Assembly (NCBI GenBank): GCA_036381435.1
Contig: DASVCW010000001.1
Location: 1 to 64,000 of the forward strand
Length of the DNA: 64,000 nt
Source: Fodinibius sp036381435
GTDB taxonomy: Bacteria; Bacteroidota; Rhodothermia; Balneolales; Balneolaceae
Reading direction: 5' to 3'
Shown here piece after piece: positions 25,538 to 33,982 of this stretch. Below the pieces are notes generated by a model. The model was not told the origin of the DNA. It saw only the letters and a program-made list of their open reading frames with translations, and ran no database searches. Position numbers and translations under genes: made by a program. Position 1 is the stretch's first letter; each line of letters begins with the position of its first letter.

Positions 25538-27478
25538 ATGGGAAAGATCATAGGAATTGACTTAGGTACCACCAACTCCTGCGTGGCCGTAATGGAGGGA
25601 AATGAGCCTACAGTTATACAAAATTCAGAAGGCGGACGCACCACACCATCAGTTGTGGCTTTCACGAAAGACGGAGAGCGTTTGGTCGGCGCGCCGGCAA
25701 AACGGCAGGCAATTACGAATCCTGAAAAAACCGTTTCTTCCATCAAACGTTTTATGGGGCGCTTTTATGAAGAAGTAAAAGAAGAAGCTAAACAGGCTTC
25801 CTATAAAATTGTTAAGGGCGATGATAACACTGCCCGGGTACAGATTGAAGACCGAAAATACGCTCCGCAGGAAATCTCTGCGATGGTGCTTCAAAAAATG
25901 AAGCAGACTGCTGAAGAATACCTGGGTGAAAAAGTGAGCGATGCGGTGATTACCGTACCTGCTTATTTTAACGATGCCCAACGAAAAGCTACGAAAGAAG
26001 CCGGAGAAATTGCGGGCTTTAATGTGCGGCGAATTATCAACGAACCGACCGCCGCTTCACTGGCTTACGGGCTGGACAAAAAGGACCAGGACCAAACCAT
26101 CGTAGTTTATGACCTTGGCGGTGGTACCTTCGATGTTTCAATTCTTGAGCTGGGTGAAGGTGTTTTTGAAGTGAAGTCAACCAGTGGAGATACCCATCTT
26201 GGCGGTGATGATTTTGATTCTCGGATTATCAACTATTTAGCCGATGAATTCAAAAAAGATGAAGGCATTGATCTTCGCAAAGATCCTATGGCTATGCAAC
26301 GGTTGAAGGATGCTGCCGAAAAAGCCAAAATCGAGCTTTCGAGTTCACAAAAAACCAATGTAAACCTTCCGTTTATCACGGCTACGGATTCAGGCCCCAA
26401 GCACCTGAATATCGACATCAGCCGCTCAAAATTTGAAAAACTGGTTGATGACCTGGTTCAAAAAACGATTGAGCCCTGTCAAAAGGCACTGTCTGATGCC
26501 GGCCTCTCAAAAAGTGATATTGATGAGGTTATTTTAGTAGGGGGATCAACCCGAATTCCTAAAATTCAGGAAGTAGTTCAGGAATTCTTCGGAAAAGAAC
26601 CAAGCAAAGGAGTGAATCCTGATGAGGTTGTTGCCGTCGGTGCTGCCATTCAGGGCGGTGTAATGTCGGGTGACGTGGATGATGTTGTACTTCTTGATGT
26701 AACCCCGCTGACGCTTGGAATTGAAACTTTAGGTGGTGTTACAACGCAACTTATTGAAGCAAACACAACCATCCCCACCAGCAAAAAAGAAACCTTTTCT
26801 ACCGCTGCCGACAGTCAAACCAGCGTAGAAATTCATATTCTTCAAGGTTCTCGTGCTAAAGCACAGGATAACCGCACACTGGGACGTTTCCACCTCGATG
26901 GAATTCCACCCGCTCCGCGCGGCGTTCCGCAAATCGAAGTTACCTTTGATATTGATGCTAACGGTGTGTTAAACGTCAGCGCGAAAGACAAAGGCACCGG
27001 AAAAGAGCAAAGCATTCGTATTGAATCTTCTTCAGGATTGTCGGAAGAAGAGATCGAGAAAATGAAGCAAGCTGCCGAAGAGCATGCCGATGAAGATAAA
27101 GAAATTCGTGAGCGTGCCGAGAAGCTGAACAAAGCAGACAGTCTTGTATTCTCGACTCAAAAGCAGCTTGATGAACATGCAGATAAGATTTCTGATGATA
27201 ATAAAGAGAAGATCAATGCTGCACTTGAGAAAGTGAAAAAAGCTCATGCCGAAGAAAATATGGATGAACTTGATGATTCCATGGATGAACTTAATGAAGC
27301 TTGGTCTGCGGCTTCTCAGGAAATTTATCAATCAGCAGCCCAGGAACAGCAGGGACAAGCAGCTGGTGCGGGCGCACCAAACGGACAGCAAGCAGGCGCC
27401 GCACAGGATGAAGATTCTGATGGCGATGCGGTCGATGCTGATTTTGAAGTAGTGGATGACGACGACAACAAAAAGTAA
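25538..27478 (+). CDS. dnaK: Chaperone DnaK (Hsp70)
   Basis: ATP-driven chaperone acting with DnaJ and GrpE. The 646-aa protein opens with IGIDLGTTNSCVAVMEG, has the phosphate and connect motifs (YDLGGGTFDVS; VGGSTRIPKIQ), the interdomain linker VVLLDVTPLTLGIET, a substrate-binding domain and a Gly/Ala/Gln-rich then acidic tail ending EVVDDDDNKK. Length is normal. dnaJ and grpE are not in the window; the pairing with hsp20 behind a single promoter is the notable context. Confidence 0.98.
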   Translation: MGKIIGIDLGTTNSCVAVMEGNEPTVIQNSEGGRTTPSVVAFTKDGERLVGAPAKRQAITNPEKTVSSIKRFMGRFYEEVKEEAKQASYKIVKGDDNTARVQIEDRKYAPQEISAMVLQKMKQTAEEYLGEKVSDAVITVPAYFNDAQRKATKEAGEIAGFNVRRIINEPTAASLAYGLDKKDQDQTIVVYDLGGGTFDVSILELGEGVFEVKSTSGDTHLGGDDFDSRIINYLADEFKKDEGIDLRKDPMAMQRLKDAAEKAKIELSSSQKTNVNLPFITATDSGPKHLNIDISRSKFEKLVDDLVQKTIEPCQKALSDAGLSKSDIDEVILVGGSTRIPKIQEVVQEFFGKEPSKGVNPDEVVAVGAAIQGGVMSGDVDDVVLLDVTPLTLGIETLGGVTTQLIEANTTIPTSKKETFSTAADSQTSVEIHILQGSRAKAQDNRTLGRFHLDGIPPAPRGVPQIEVTFDIDANGVLNVSAKDKGTGKEQSIRIESSSGLSEEEIEKMKQAAEEHADEDKEIRERAEKLNKADSLVFSTQKQLDEHADKISDDNKEKINAALEKVKKAHAEENMDELDDSMDELNEAWSAASQEIYQSAAQEQQGQAAGAGAPNGQQAGAAQDEDSDGDAVDADFEVVDDDDNKK

Positions 27479-27502
27479 TCGTTAATTTCATATTGCTTAT
27501 TG

Positions 27503-27535
27503 AAAAGCCCTTCACCACTGATGAAGGGCTTTTTT
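27503..27535 (+). terminator. Terminator of hsp20-dnaK
   Basis: AAAAGCCCTTCA (27503-27514) pairs with TGAAGGGCTTTT (27522-27533) around a 7-nt loop and is followed by T residues. Confidence 0.85.
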
Positions 27536-27596
27536 AATATCTTTGGGTACTGTTGATATTGCCTTATATTTGGGGCTGAAAAAGTATACTTAACCA

Positions 27597-27703
27597 TCTA
27601 TTGCAGTTGGCTTCAGCCAACTGATAAAGATTACCTTTTTTGTGGCTGAAGCCACTTGTGTTATTGCTATTTCTCAGTCAGCTAAAGCTGACTGCAATAG
27701 ATA
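27597..27703. repeat. Three-hairpin element of the CTATTGCAGT family
   Basis: TCTATTGCAGT at the left and ACTGCAATAGA at the right are inverted ends. Between them are three palindromes: AGTTGGCTTCAGCCAACT, GTGGCTGAAGCCAC and CAGTCAGCTAAAGCTGACTG. The same three modules, in a different layout, occur at 54177-54306. Confidence 0.7.
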
Positions 27704-27751
27704 TATTTTTTATTTCACTAAAAGCAGGAAAGATAGAATATTATCAACGGA

Positions 27752-28600
27752 GTGAAGATAAAACCAACGGAAGAAAAGGCGCTTAAGGAACTCATTTCCC
27801 GTGCTTTTGATGAAGATATTCAAAGCGGTGATGCAACCACCAATGCCGTTATTGATGAATCGACTCAGGCGCATGCCCGCTGGATAGCAAAAGAGCAGGG
27901 AATCGTTGCCGGACTTGATGCGGCGCGTGCGGTTTTTCAGTCATTGGATCCTGAATTGGAGTGGATTCTAAAGGTTAAAGACGGTGAAGAAGTAAAGCCG
28001 GGAATGGAAATTGTGGCAATGCGAGGTGCTTGCCGGGCTATTCTTACAGCTGAACGAACCGCTTTGAATATTGTCCAACGCATATCGGGCATTGCTACTA
28101 AAACTCGCAAAATGGTGAAGGAAATTGAAGGTTATCAAGCCAAAATTCTGGATACCCGAAAAACAGCACCGGGCCTGCGGGTATTAGATAAATATGCCGT
28201 GAAGATGGGAGGGGGAACCAATCATCGTATGGGTTTATATGATCTGGCGATGATTAAAGATAACCATATTGTGGCAGCCGGAGGCATAAAAAAAGCTGTT
28301 GATTTCGTTAGAAAATATCATCCCGGTTTAAAAGTTGAAGTAGAAGTCACTTCACTTGCGGAAGTGAAAGAGGCTTTGAACGCCGATGCAGATATCATCA
28401 TGCTGGATAACATGAGCCTTGAGTTAATGACAGAAGCTGTGTCGTTAGTTGATGGCAAATCCAAAACCGAAGCTTCCGGAAATATTTCTTTCGAAAATCT
28501 AAAAGAAGTAGCCGAAACCGGTGTTGATTTTATCTCTGTGGGAGCCTTAACGCATTCCGTAAAAGCATTTGATATAAGCCAGCAATTACAACAAATTTAA
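27752..28600 (+). CDS. nadC: Nicotinate-nucleotide pyrophosphorylase (quinolinate PRTase)
   Basis: Converts quinolinate and PRPP to nicotinate mononucleotide in de novo NAD synthesis. The 282-aa protein is of normal length with family blocks DEDIQSGDATT, ERTALNIVQRISGIAT, LDTRKTAPGLRVLDKYAV, GGGTNHRMGLYDLAMIKDNHI and DIIMLDNMS. It starts at GTG (27752). nadA lies 115 bp downstream in the same direction, so two successive steps of the pathway are together; nadB is not in the window. Confidence 0.97.
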   Translation: MKIKPTEEKALKELISRAFDEDIQSGDATTNAVIDESTQAHARWIAKEQGIVAGLDAARAVFQSLDPELEWILKVKDGEEVKPGMEIVAMRGACRAILTAERTALNIVQRISGIATKTRKMVKEIEGYQAKILDTRKTAPGLRVLDKYAVKMGGGTNHRMGLYDLAMIKDNHIVAAGGIKKAVDFVRKYHPGLKVEVEVTSLAEVKEALNADADIIMLDNMSLELMTEAVSLVDGKSKTEASGNISFENLKEVAETGVDFISVGALTHSVKAFDISQQLQQI

Positions 28601-28602
28601 AT

Positions 28603-28698
28603 AGAACGCTGATTTCGCGGATATAGCAGATTAACACGGAAGAAGAAATAGAAAAACAAACCCGCGCTAATCAGCCTGATCCGTTTCATCCGAGTTCT
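28603..28698. repeat. Inverted repeat of the cGCGGATT type between nadC and nadA
   Basis: AGAACGCTGATTTCGCGG (28603-28620) faces CCGAGTTCT (to 28698), with the words GATTAACACGGA and TCAGCCTGATCCGTTT inside. The words resemble those in the palindromes at 47894-47958 and 8791-8806. Confidence 0.5.
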
Positions 28699-28715
28699 AA
28701 AATGAATAATAGATT

Positions 28716-29657
28716 ATGAAAACCCAGAAATTGGTATCAGAAATTAAAAGATTGAAGAAGGAGCGGAATGCCGTAATTCTGGCACATAATTACCAGGTGC
28801 CGGAAGTGCAGGATATTGCGGATTATATCGGGGATTCGCTTGGCCTTTCGCGTCAGGCTGCTCAAACCGAAGCTGATGTAATCGTGTTTTGCGGTGTCCA
28901 TTTTATGGCTGAGACGGCATCCATCATTTCACCCGACAAAAAAGTGCTGATTCCCGACCCTGATGCCGGCTGTTCGCTGGCCGACAGCATTACCGTTGGG
29001 CAACTCAGGGAGTGGAAGGCTGAGCATCCCGATGCTGTTGTGGTCACTTATATCAATACTACTGCAGCCGTTAAAGCCGAATGCGATTACTGCTGTACAT
29101 CATCCAATGCCGTTGAAATTGTTGAATCTATCTCTGAAGAAAAGGAAATTTTGTTTTTGCCGGACCAGTTTTTGGGAGCTTATGTTGAAATGGTAACGGG
29201 ACGGGAATTGAATATCTGGCAGGGCGCTTGCCATGTGCATGAGAAAATCGGGGAGCTTAATTTGGGTGAAAAGCAGAAAGAACATCCCGATGCTGAAATT
29301 TTAATTCATCCCGAATGCGGCTGTTCTACTTCCTGTATGATGAAATCAGCAATGTATTTCGATTGCGAAGATGCTCATATTCATTCCACCAGCGGCATGC
29401 TTGATTTTGTGAAAGAATCGGAAGCTGAAGAGTTTGTAGTAGCTACCGAAACAGGGATTTTGCATCCGATGAAAAAAGCCAATCCGGGAAAGAAGTTCTA
29501 TCCCGCCAGTGAGGATTCTGTCTGTGAATACATGAAAATGATTACTCTCGAAAAGCTGCATGACGCTCTTAAATACGATCAGCACGAGGTGAAAGTGCTG
29601 GAAGAACTTGCTGAACAGGCATATTTGCCGATAAAGCGAATGCTGAGTGTGGCCTAA
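28716..29657 (+). CDS. nadA: Quinolinate synthase A
   Basis: Condenses iminoaspartate with dihydroxyacetone phosphate to quinolinate using a 4Fe-4S cluster. The 313-aa protein has the three expected cluster cysteines: Cys85 in AGCSLADS, Cys171 in GACHVHE and Cys269 in EDSVCEYMKM. Substrate-binding stretches LAHNYQ, FCGVHFMAE and HPECGC are present. ATG start. It follows nadC with a repeat-filled gap and may share its transcript. Confidence 0.97.
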   Translation: MKTQKLVSEIKRLKKERNAVILAHNYQVPEVQDIADYIGDSLGLSRQAAQTEADVIVFCGVHFMAETASIISPDKKVLIPDPDAGCSLADSITVGQLREWKAEHPDAVVVTYINTTAAVKAECDYCCTSSNAVEIVESISEEKEILFLPDQFLGAYVEMVTGRELNIWQGACHVHEKIGELNLGEKQKEHPDAEILIHPECGCSTSCMMKSAMYFDCEDAHIHSTSGMLDFVKESEAEEFVVATETGILHPMKKANPGKKFYPASEDSVCEYMKMITLEKLHDALKYDQHEVKVLEELAEQAYLPIKRMLSVA

Positions 29658-29669
29658 AAGTGTCTCATA

Positions 29670-29888
29670 AAGTTTAGTAAAGCTTAAAGAAAAACTTTGA
29701 TTATTAGCTTTATCTTTATATTCAAAAAAGTTCATGCTTCAGGATAATACAAAAGCTTTACTAAACTTGGCACCAAGCTGTGAGGGAGTTGTACTCCCGA
29801 ACATTTAAGGAATTAAATTTTTACACGACTAAGACATGCCAAGTTTTCTCCCATAGGGATTCCTTCGGAAAAAAACTTGGCATATCTT
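29670..29888. repeat. Tandem palindromic elements before tsaD
   Basis: First unit: AAGTTTAGTAAAGCTT (29670-29685) and its perfect 16-bp inverse (29753-29768). Then GTGAGGGAGTTGTACTCCCG (29780-29799), a copy of which is inverted at 54342-54379. Last unit: AAGACATGCCAAGTTTT (29831-29847) facing AAAACTTGGCATATCTT (29872-29888), with the module CCCATAGGGATTCCTTCGG in its loop, also present at 7695-7712. The spacer has no ORF. Confidence 0.7.
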
Positions 29889-29904
29889 TCTCAAAGAAAG
29901 AAAA

Positions 29905-30903
29905 ATGAAAATATTAGGCATAGAATCCTCTTGTGATGAAACCGCTGCCGCCGTTTTTACGGATTCGGGATTGCAGTCTAATGTTATTGCCTCTCAGGCG
30001 GTCCACGAAAAATATGGCGGTGTTGTACCTGAACTGGCATCGCGGGCTCATCATAAAACTATTTGGCGGACGGTTGAGCAAGCTCTTGAAGAAGCAAATG
30101 TTGGGCTGAATGAAATAGATGCTGTAGCAGTCACACAGGGGCCGGGACTTATGGGGTCATTACTGGTAGGTCTTTGTTTTGCCAAGGGGTTATGCTTATC
30201 CCGAGATATTCCATTAATCGGTGTGAACCATATTGATGCCCATCTTTATGCTAATTTCATTGATGAGCAACCCCGATTCCCTCTTGTAGCTCTTACTGTT
30301 TCAGGAGGACATACTCAGCTTGTTCATGTCGTAAAACCATTTGAACATAAATTACTAGGTCAAACCCGTGATGATGCAGCCGGTGAAGCCTTTGACAAAA
30401 TCGGCAAAATTTTAGGCCTTCCATATCCCGCCGGCCCGGTTGTTGATGAGCTTTCGAAACAAGGTAATCCCAAATTTCATAACTTTCCGCAAGCCCTTTT
30501 GAATGAAGATTTTGAATTCAGCTTCTCAGGACTCAAAACATCAGTGAAATATTATTTAGAGGATCAGGAAGATCAGGCAGAATTCCTGGACAAGCATTTG
30601 AATGACATTTGTGCCAGTGTTTCTCATGCCATCACCGAAGTGCTGGTTAAAAAACTCCGGAATGCGATAGAGCACACCGGAGTAGAAACGGTAATGCTTG
30701 CAGGCGGAGTTTCTGCAAATTCCATGCTGCGGGAGAAGGTTCAAGGTATGGCTGAGGAAATGAATTGTGCCCTTCATGTTCCAAAAATGGTCTACTGTAC
30801 TGATAACGCCGCCATGATCGCCGTTACAGGATTTATGATGGCAGAACGAAGAATGTTCTCAGATATGAACTTAAAGCCTTTCGCAAGTCTTAGCAGAAAG
30901 TAG
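29905..30903 (+). CDS. tsaD: tRNA N6-threonylcarbamoyladenosine transferase TsaD
   Basis: Catalytic subunit that moves threonylcarbamoyl onto A37 of ANN-decoding tRNAs. The 332-aa protein has the ASKHA fold signs ILGIESSCDETAAA and the metal ligands His109 and His113 in NHIDAHLYA; SFSGLKT, LAGGVSANSMLRE and YCTDNAAMIA are also typical. ATG start. It is convergent with the small membrane ORF, rnhA and pyrF on the other strand. Confidence 0.97.
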   Translation: MKILGIESSCDETAAAVFTDSGLQSNVIASQAVHEKYGGVVPELASRAHHKTIWRTVEQALEEANVGLNEIDAVAVTQGPGLMGSLLVGLCFAKGLCLSRDIPLIGVNHIDAHLYANFIDEQPRFPLVALTVSGGHTQLVHVVKPFEHKLLGQTRDDAAGEAFDKIGKILGLPYPAGPVVDELSKQGNPKFHNFPQALLNEDFEFSFSGLKTSVKYYLEDQEDQAEFLDKHLNDICASVSHAITEVLVKKLRNAIEHTGVETVMLAGGVSANSMLREKVQGMAEEMNCALHVPKMVYCTDNAAMIAVTGFMMAERRMFSDMNLKPFASLSRK

Positions 30904-30917
30904 AGATACTCTTCCTC

Positions 30918-31001
30918 TTAATCTTTCGATTTTTTTACAAGGTGTACTATTCCCCAAATAAGTAAAAGAATGACGAGTACAGATACAGTTACTATAGTCA
31001 T
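30918..31001 (-). CDS. 27-residue single-span membrane protein
   Basis: A short ORF (27 codons plus stop) whose product starts MTIVTVSVLVILLLIWGIVH and ends LVKKSKD: one hydrophobic helix of about 19 residues with a positively charged C-terminus, the usual look of a bacterial micro-protein with N-out or N-in single span. The ATG is preceded by AAAGAGG at a good distance (about 5 nt), one of the clearest Shine-Dalgarno sites in the window. It lies 130 bp downstream of rnhA on the same strand. No family recognised. Confidence 0.6.
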   Translation of the reverse strand: MTIVTVSVLVILLLIWGIVHLVKKSKD

Positions 31002-31130
31002 AACGCCTCTTTAGCATTTGTCTATCTTGAACTGTAGCTAATATATAAGGTTCCAAAATTAGATAGGCGGGGGAATTAAAACGTCATGCTCATTAAATCA
31101 GTATTACTTTTTTCAAGCAGGCGTGGGAGG

Positions 31131-31586
31131 TTACGTTTTAAACTTCTCACACGCCTCTACAGCCAGTCGATCTACCCGGTTATTTCGTTCATTATCTGCA
31201 TGTCCCTTCACCTTAACCCATTCTACATCATGCGGCTGCATCGCTGCTAACATTTCTTCCCATAGATCCTGGTTTTCTACCGGCTTTTTATTGGACTTTT
31301 TCCAGTTTCGTCTCAGCCAGCCATTAACCCAGCCTTGGGTAAAAGCATTTACAATCAGTGCACTGTCGCTGTGAATTTTTATATGGCATGGCCGATTTAC
31401 TGCATTTAAAGCTTCAATTACAGCCTGCATTTCCATCCGGTTATTGGTGGTATGAGGAGCTCCTCCGGTAACGGTTTTTTCCTTCCCGTTCCACTCCAAA
31501 AGGGCAGCCCAGCCGCCCGGTCCCGGATTTCCGCTACAGGCACCGTCTGTATAAATGATAACTGTTTTTGATGTCTTATCAGACAT
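31131..31586 (-). CDS. rnhA: Ribonuclease HI
   Basis: Degrades RNA in RNA-DNA hybrids (R-loops, Okazaki primers). The 151-aa protein has the catalytic set Asp14 (YTDGACSGNPG), Glu52 (NRMEM), Asp74 (SDSA) and Asp139 (RVDRLA), and the basic helical handle WLRRNWKKSNKKPV. Its start overlaps the end of pyrF by 8 bp, so the two are one operon. Confidence 0.96.
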   Translation of the reverse strand: MSDKTSKTVIIYTDGACSGNPGPGGWAALLEWNGKEKTVTGGAPHTTNNRMEMQAVIEALNAVNRPCHIKIHSDSALIVNAFTQGWVNGWLRRNWKKSNKKPVENQDLWEEMLAAMQPHDVEWVKVKGHADNERNNRVDRLAVEACEKFKT

Positions 31587-32418
31587 ATCTTTGAGTAATT
31601 TGATGTAGTTGCAATTTCAAATTTGATGCAGCTTCTTCAACTTTATCTTCCCAATTCTGTGACTCATTTCCTGCATAAATAATGCTCCGGCTGGAATTAA
31701 TAAGGGGAATTCCGGAATGATTTTCCAGCACTTTAGCCAGCTCATCAACCGAGCCGCCTTGTTTTCCTACCCCGGGAATGAGCAGTGGAGCATCAGGGAA
31801 GGGTTGAATGACGGACTGTAAATCCTGTATTTTGGTTGCTCCTACAACCATACCAATAGCAGCCTCACTTTGTTGTTGCTTTTGGCTAAGTTGTTGAGAA
31901 ATATAAGCCGCAATAGTTTGGCCCGAGGAGGATTTTTGTAGCAGAATGTCTTTTGCACCGGGATTAGAAGTAAGTGCCAAAACATAAATACATTTGGACA
32001 AATCTTTCAGAAAAGGGTCGAGTGTTTCAAATCCCATCAGCGGATTTAGAGTAATGGAATCAACATCAAACCGGTCAAAAAAAGCCTTGGCATAGTGTTC
32101 AGCTGTTGAACTGATATCACCTCTTTTAGCATCGGCAATGACAATTTTGTCATCAGGAATATAATTGAGGATTTCCTGAAAACTTTGCCAGCCGACAGTA
32201 CCAAGAGCTTCAAAAAATCCTAAATTTGGTTTATAAGCTGGACAATGCTCATGGGTTACGTCAATCACCCTTTTGAGGAAATCAGTTACTTTTTGAGCCG
32301 GTTTACCATCTTGATTTTTGATTATATCAGGAAGTAAATCAAGATTGGGGTCCAGTCCTACACAAAGGGTAGAATTGTATTTTTGTACCGCTGATTTAAG
32401 TTTTTCAACGAAAGTCAT
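31579..32418 (-). CDS. pyrF: Orotidine 5'-phosphate decarboxylase (type 2)
   Basis: Last step of UMP synthesis. About 279 aa; the long form of the enzyme with CVGLDPNLDLLP near the N-terminus and the catalytic ADAKRGDISSTA block, then FLKDLSKCIYVLALTSNPG and PGVGKQGG. The frame can begin at GTG (32424) or ATG (32418); ATG is taken, as neither has a clear Shine-Dalgarno site. rnhA overlaps its 3' end. Confidence 0.95.
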   Translation of the reverse strand: MTFVEKLKSAVQKYNSTLCVGLDPNLDLLPDIIKNQDGKPAQKVTDFLKRVIDVTHEHCPAYKPNLGFFEALGTVGWQSFQEILNYIPDDKIVIADAKRGDISSTAEHYAKAFFDRFDVDSITLNPLMGFETLDPFLKDLSKCIYVLALTSNPGAKDILLQKSSSGQTIAAYISQQLSQKQQQSEAAIGMVVGATKIQDLQSVIQPFPDAPLLIPGVGKQGGSVDELAKVLENHSGIPLINSSRSIIYAGNESQNWEDKVEEAASNLKLQLHQITQRYV

Positions 32419-32492
32419 ATTCACAGGTCATATTAAATTCAGCGGAAGATACAAACAGAACGAGTGTATCCGAAATGAAAAAATCAGCGAGG

Positions 32493-32520
32493 AAGTCTCC
32501 TTTAGGGGATTTAGGGGTAT
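32493..32520. repeat. Single end of the CCCCTAAATCCCC repeat family
   Basis: AAGTCTCCTTTAGGGGATTT plus AGGGGTAT lies directly against the terminator of the SGNH esterase gene. Elsewhere (7564-7713, 22742-22981) this sequence occurs as inverted pairs. Confidence 0.6.
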
Positions 32521-32553
32521 AAAAAAAGCGGAGAGATTTTATCCCTCCGCTTT
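32521..32553 (-). terminator. Terminator of the FadL/SGNH operon
   Basis: On the minus strand, AAAGCGGAGGGAT (32553-32541) pairs with ATCTCTCCGCTTT (32537-32525) and is followed by seven T residues. Confidence 0.85.
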
Positions 32554-32571
32554 GAGAACTTCCGTTCTAAT

Positions 32572-33960
32572 TTAGTCAGCTGCTTGAGCAGAAACTACCG
32601 GAAAGCCTTGGGGAATTTTAGCTACATCTATTAATGGGATATTCGAACCGAAAGAATTATTCATCACTTGAATAGTTTCATTGGCAAGGATCGCTGATCC
32701 CCGATTAGAAGGGTGGACCCCGTCAAAACTAAAGAGTTCACCCGGCACGGGTCGAAGGTTTAGCCCATTAGTTTGATATCCATTTTCTCCCCCCGAACTT
32801 TGAAATTCAGTGAAAATATCATTGAAGGTTTCGTTTATATCAACAAGGGCAAAGCCAAACGAAGAAGCCACAATTTCAATGGTGGTATTATATTGCAGCA
32901 CTGCACCGGCCGCCTGTTCCAATTCAGAACTTCCCAGAAGTCCGGCATCAGGTCCGTCTAAAATTAATTCATCTGGAATAGCCGTAGAGGGTTGAACCGG
33001 TGGCTGCACCTGTCCTGCCTCCAGCTGAGCAAAATAGGTTGAAGCGGAAAGAATGGGGAAATCACCGGCTCCCATTTCCCGGATGCCATCATCTGTTTCA
33101 ATATAAATGTCCAAATTCCCTTGTGGGGTTACCAATTGGTAGGTTTGTGTTTCCGCATTAAAAACAATCGCTCCCTCTTGTTCAAGCTGAGCTCGTAAAT
33201 AGAAAACGAAGGGAATAGTGGTAACATCCGGAATGTTATAAACCACTACACTGGCTCCGGTCGAAGCCAGAGCCTGTCCGGAGGCTTGATATAAGCCGGC
33301 AAAATTTGCGGGATCAGTGATTGGCTGTCCTTCACCGCCGGAAGTAACAAATCCTAAAACATCATTATTTCCAAGCCAGAAGGTAATTAGCGTAGGTTCT
33401 TGTTTTGCAACCTGGTTATGAATATTGGGCGCCGGTTTTTCCAGTTCAGATTGTTCCAGAACGATACTATAAAACGGATTGTAAGCAGGATGACTCGGAT
33501 CGGTAGCCCTCGCTTTTAAATCACCGGAATTGCCGGGGTTCAAATAATCGACTAAAACGGCACCGGGGATTCCCAGATTGCTGAATGGTTTTTCACCCTG
33601 ATTGATGGGCGTACCATTAACAGGAGTTTGGGTAATAACGATCGGATCAAGGTTGGCAAGCTCTGTTCTTCCGCTGCCTAAGCCGGGATCGCTGATCAAT
33701 GGCTGGCTGAAGTTTTCTTCCTGCCTTATCTGCCGGGCAATAAGGTTAGGATAAGAAAACTCCTGGGCTGATGCGTAAAGAGCATTATTTTGAAAGCCTG
33801 CCGTCAGACTATTTCCAACCGCCACATAGGTGCTAAAGTCAGCTTCTCCCGAATTTATCGGTTCCAGGTTTAATTCGTGATAATCTTTACATCCTGCAAT
33901 CAGGGCAATGCCAAAAATCAGCGGCAGTATTCCTTTCAATATTTTTTTAGAATAATTCAT
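32572..33960 (-). CDS. SGNH/GDSL-family lipoprotein hydrolase
   Basis: A 462-aa exported lipoprotein (lipobox IAGC, Cys24) with an SGNH esterase domain. Block I is AVGNSLTAGF with nucleophile Ser51, block III is GNND (197-200), and block V is DGVHPSNRG near the C-terminus holding the catalytic Asp and His. An insertion of about 150 residues lies between blocks III and V. It follows the FadL-type gene by 22 bp in one operon, suggesting that it releases acyl chains at the cell surface for uptake; this is inferred from context. Confidence 0.88.
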   Translation of the reverse strand: MNYSKKILKGILPLIFGIALIAGCKDYHELNLEPINSGEADFSTYVAVGNSLTAGFQNNALYASAQEFSYPNLIARQIRQEENFSQPLISDPGLGSGRTELANLDPIVITQTPVNGTPINQGEKPFSNLGIPGAVLVDYLNPGNSGDLKARATDPSHPAYNPFYSIVLEQSELEKPAPNIHNQVAKQEPTLITFWLGNNDVLGFVTSGGEGQPITDPANFAGLYQASGQALASTGASVVVYNIPDVTTIPFVFYLRAQLEQEGAIVFNAETQTYQLVTPQGNLDIYIETDDGIREMGAGDFPILSASTYFAQLEAGQVQPPVQPSTAIPDELILDGPDAGLLGSSELEQAAGAVLQYNTTIEIVASSFGFALVDINETFNDIFTEFQSSGGENGYQTNGLNLRPVPGELFSFDGVHPSNRGSAILANETIQVMNNSFGSNIPLIDVAKIPQGFPVVSAQAAD

Positions 33961-33982
33961 GATGTTGGTCCTCTTAAATCAA

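Noticed and set aside
26842..27331. Long antisense ORFs inside dnaK
   Set aside because: Typical shadow frames of a GC-biased highly expressed gene; no start signals.
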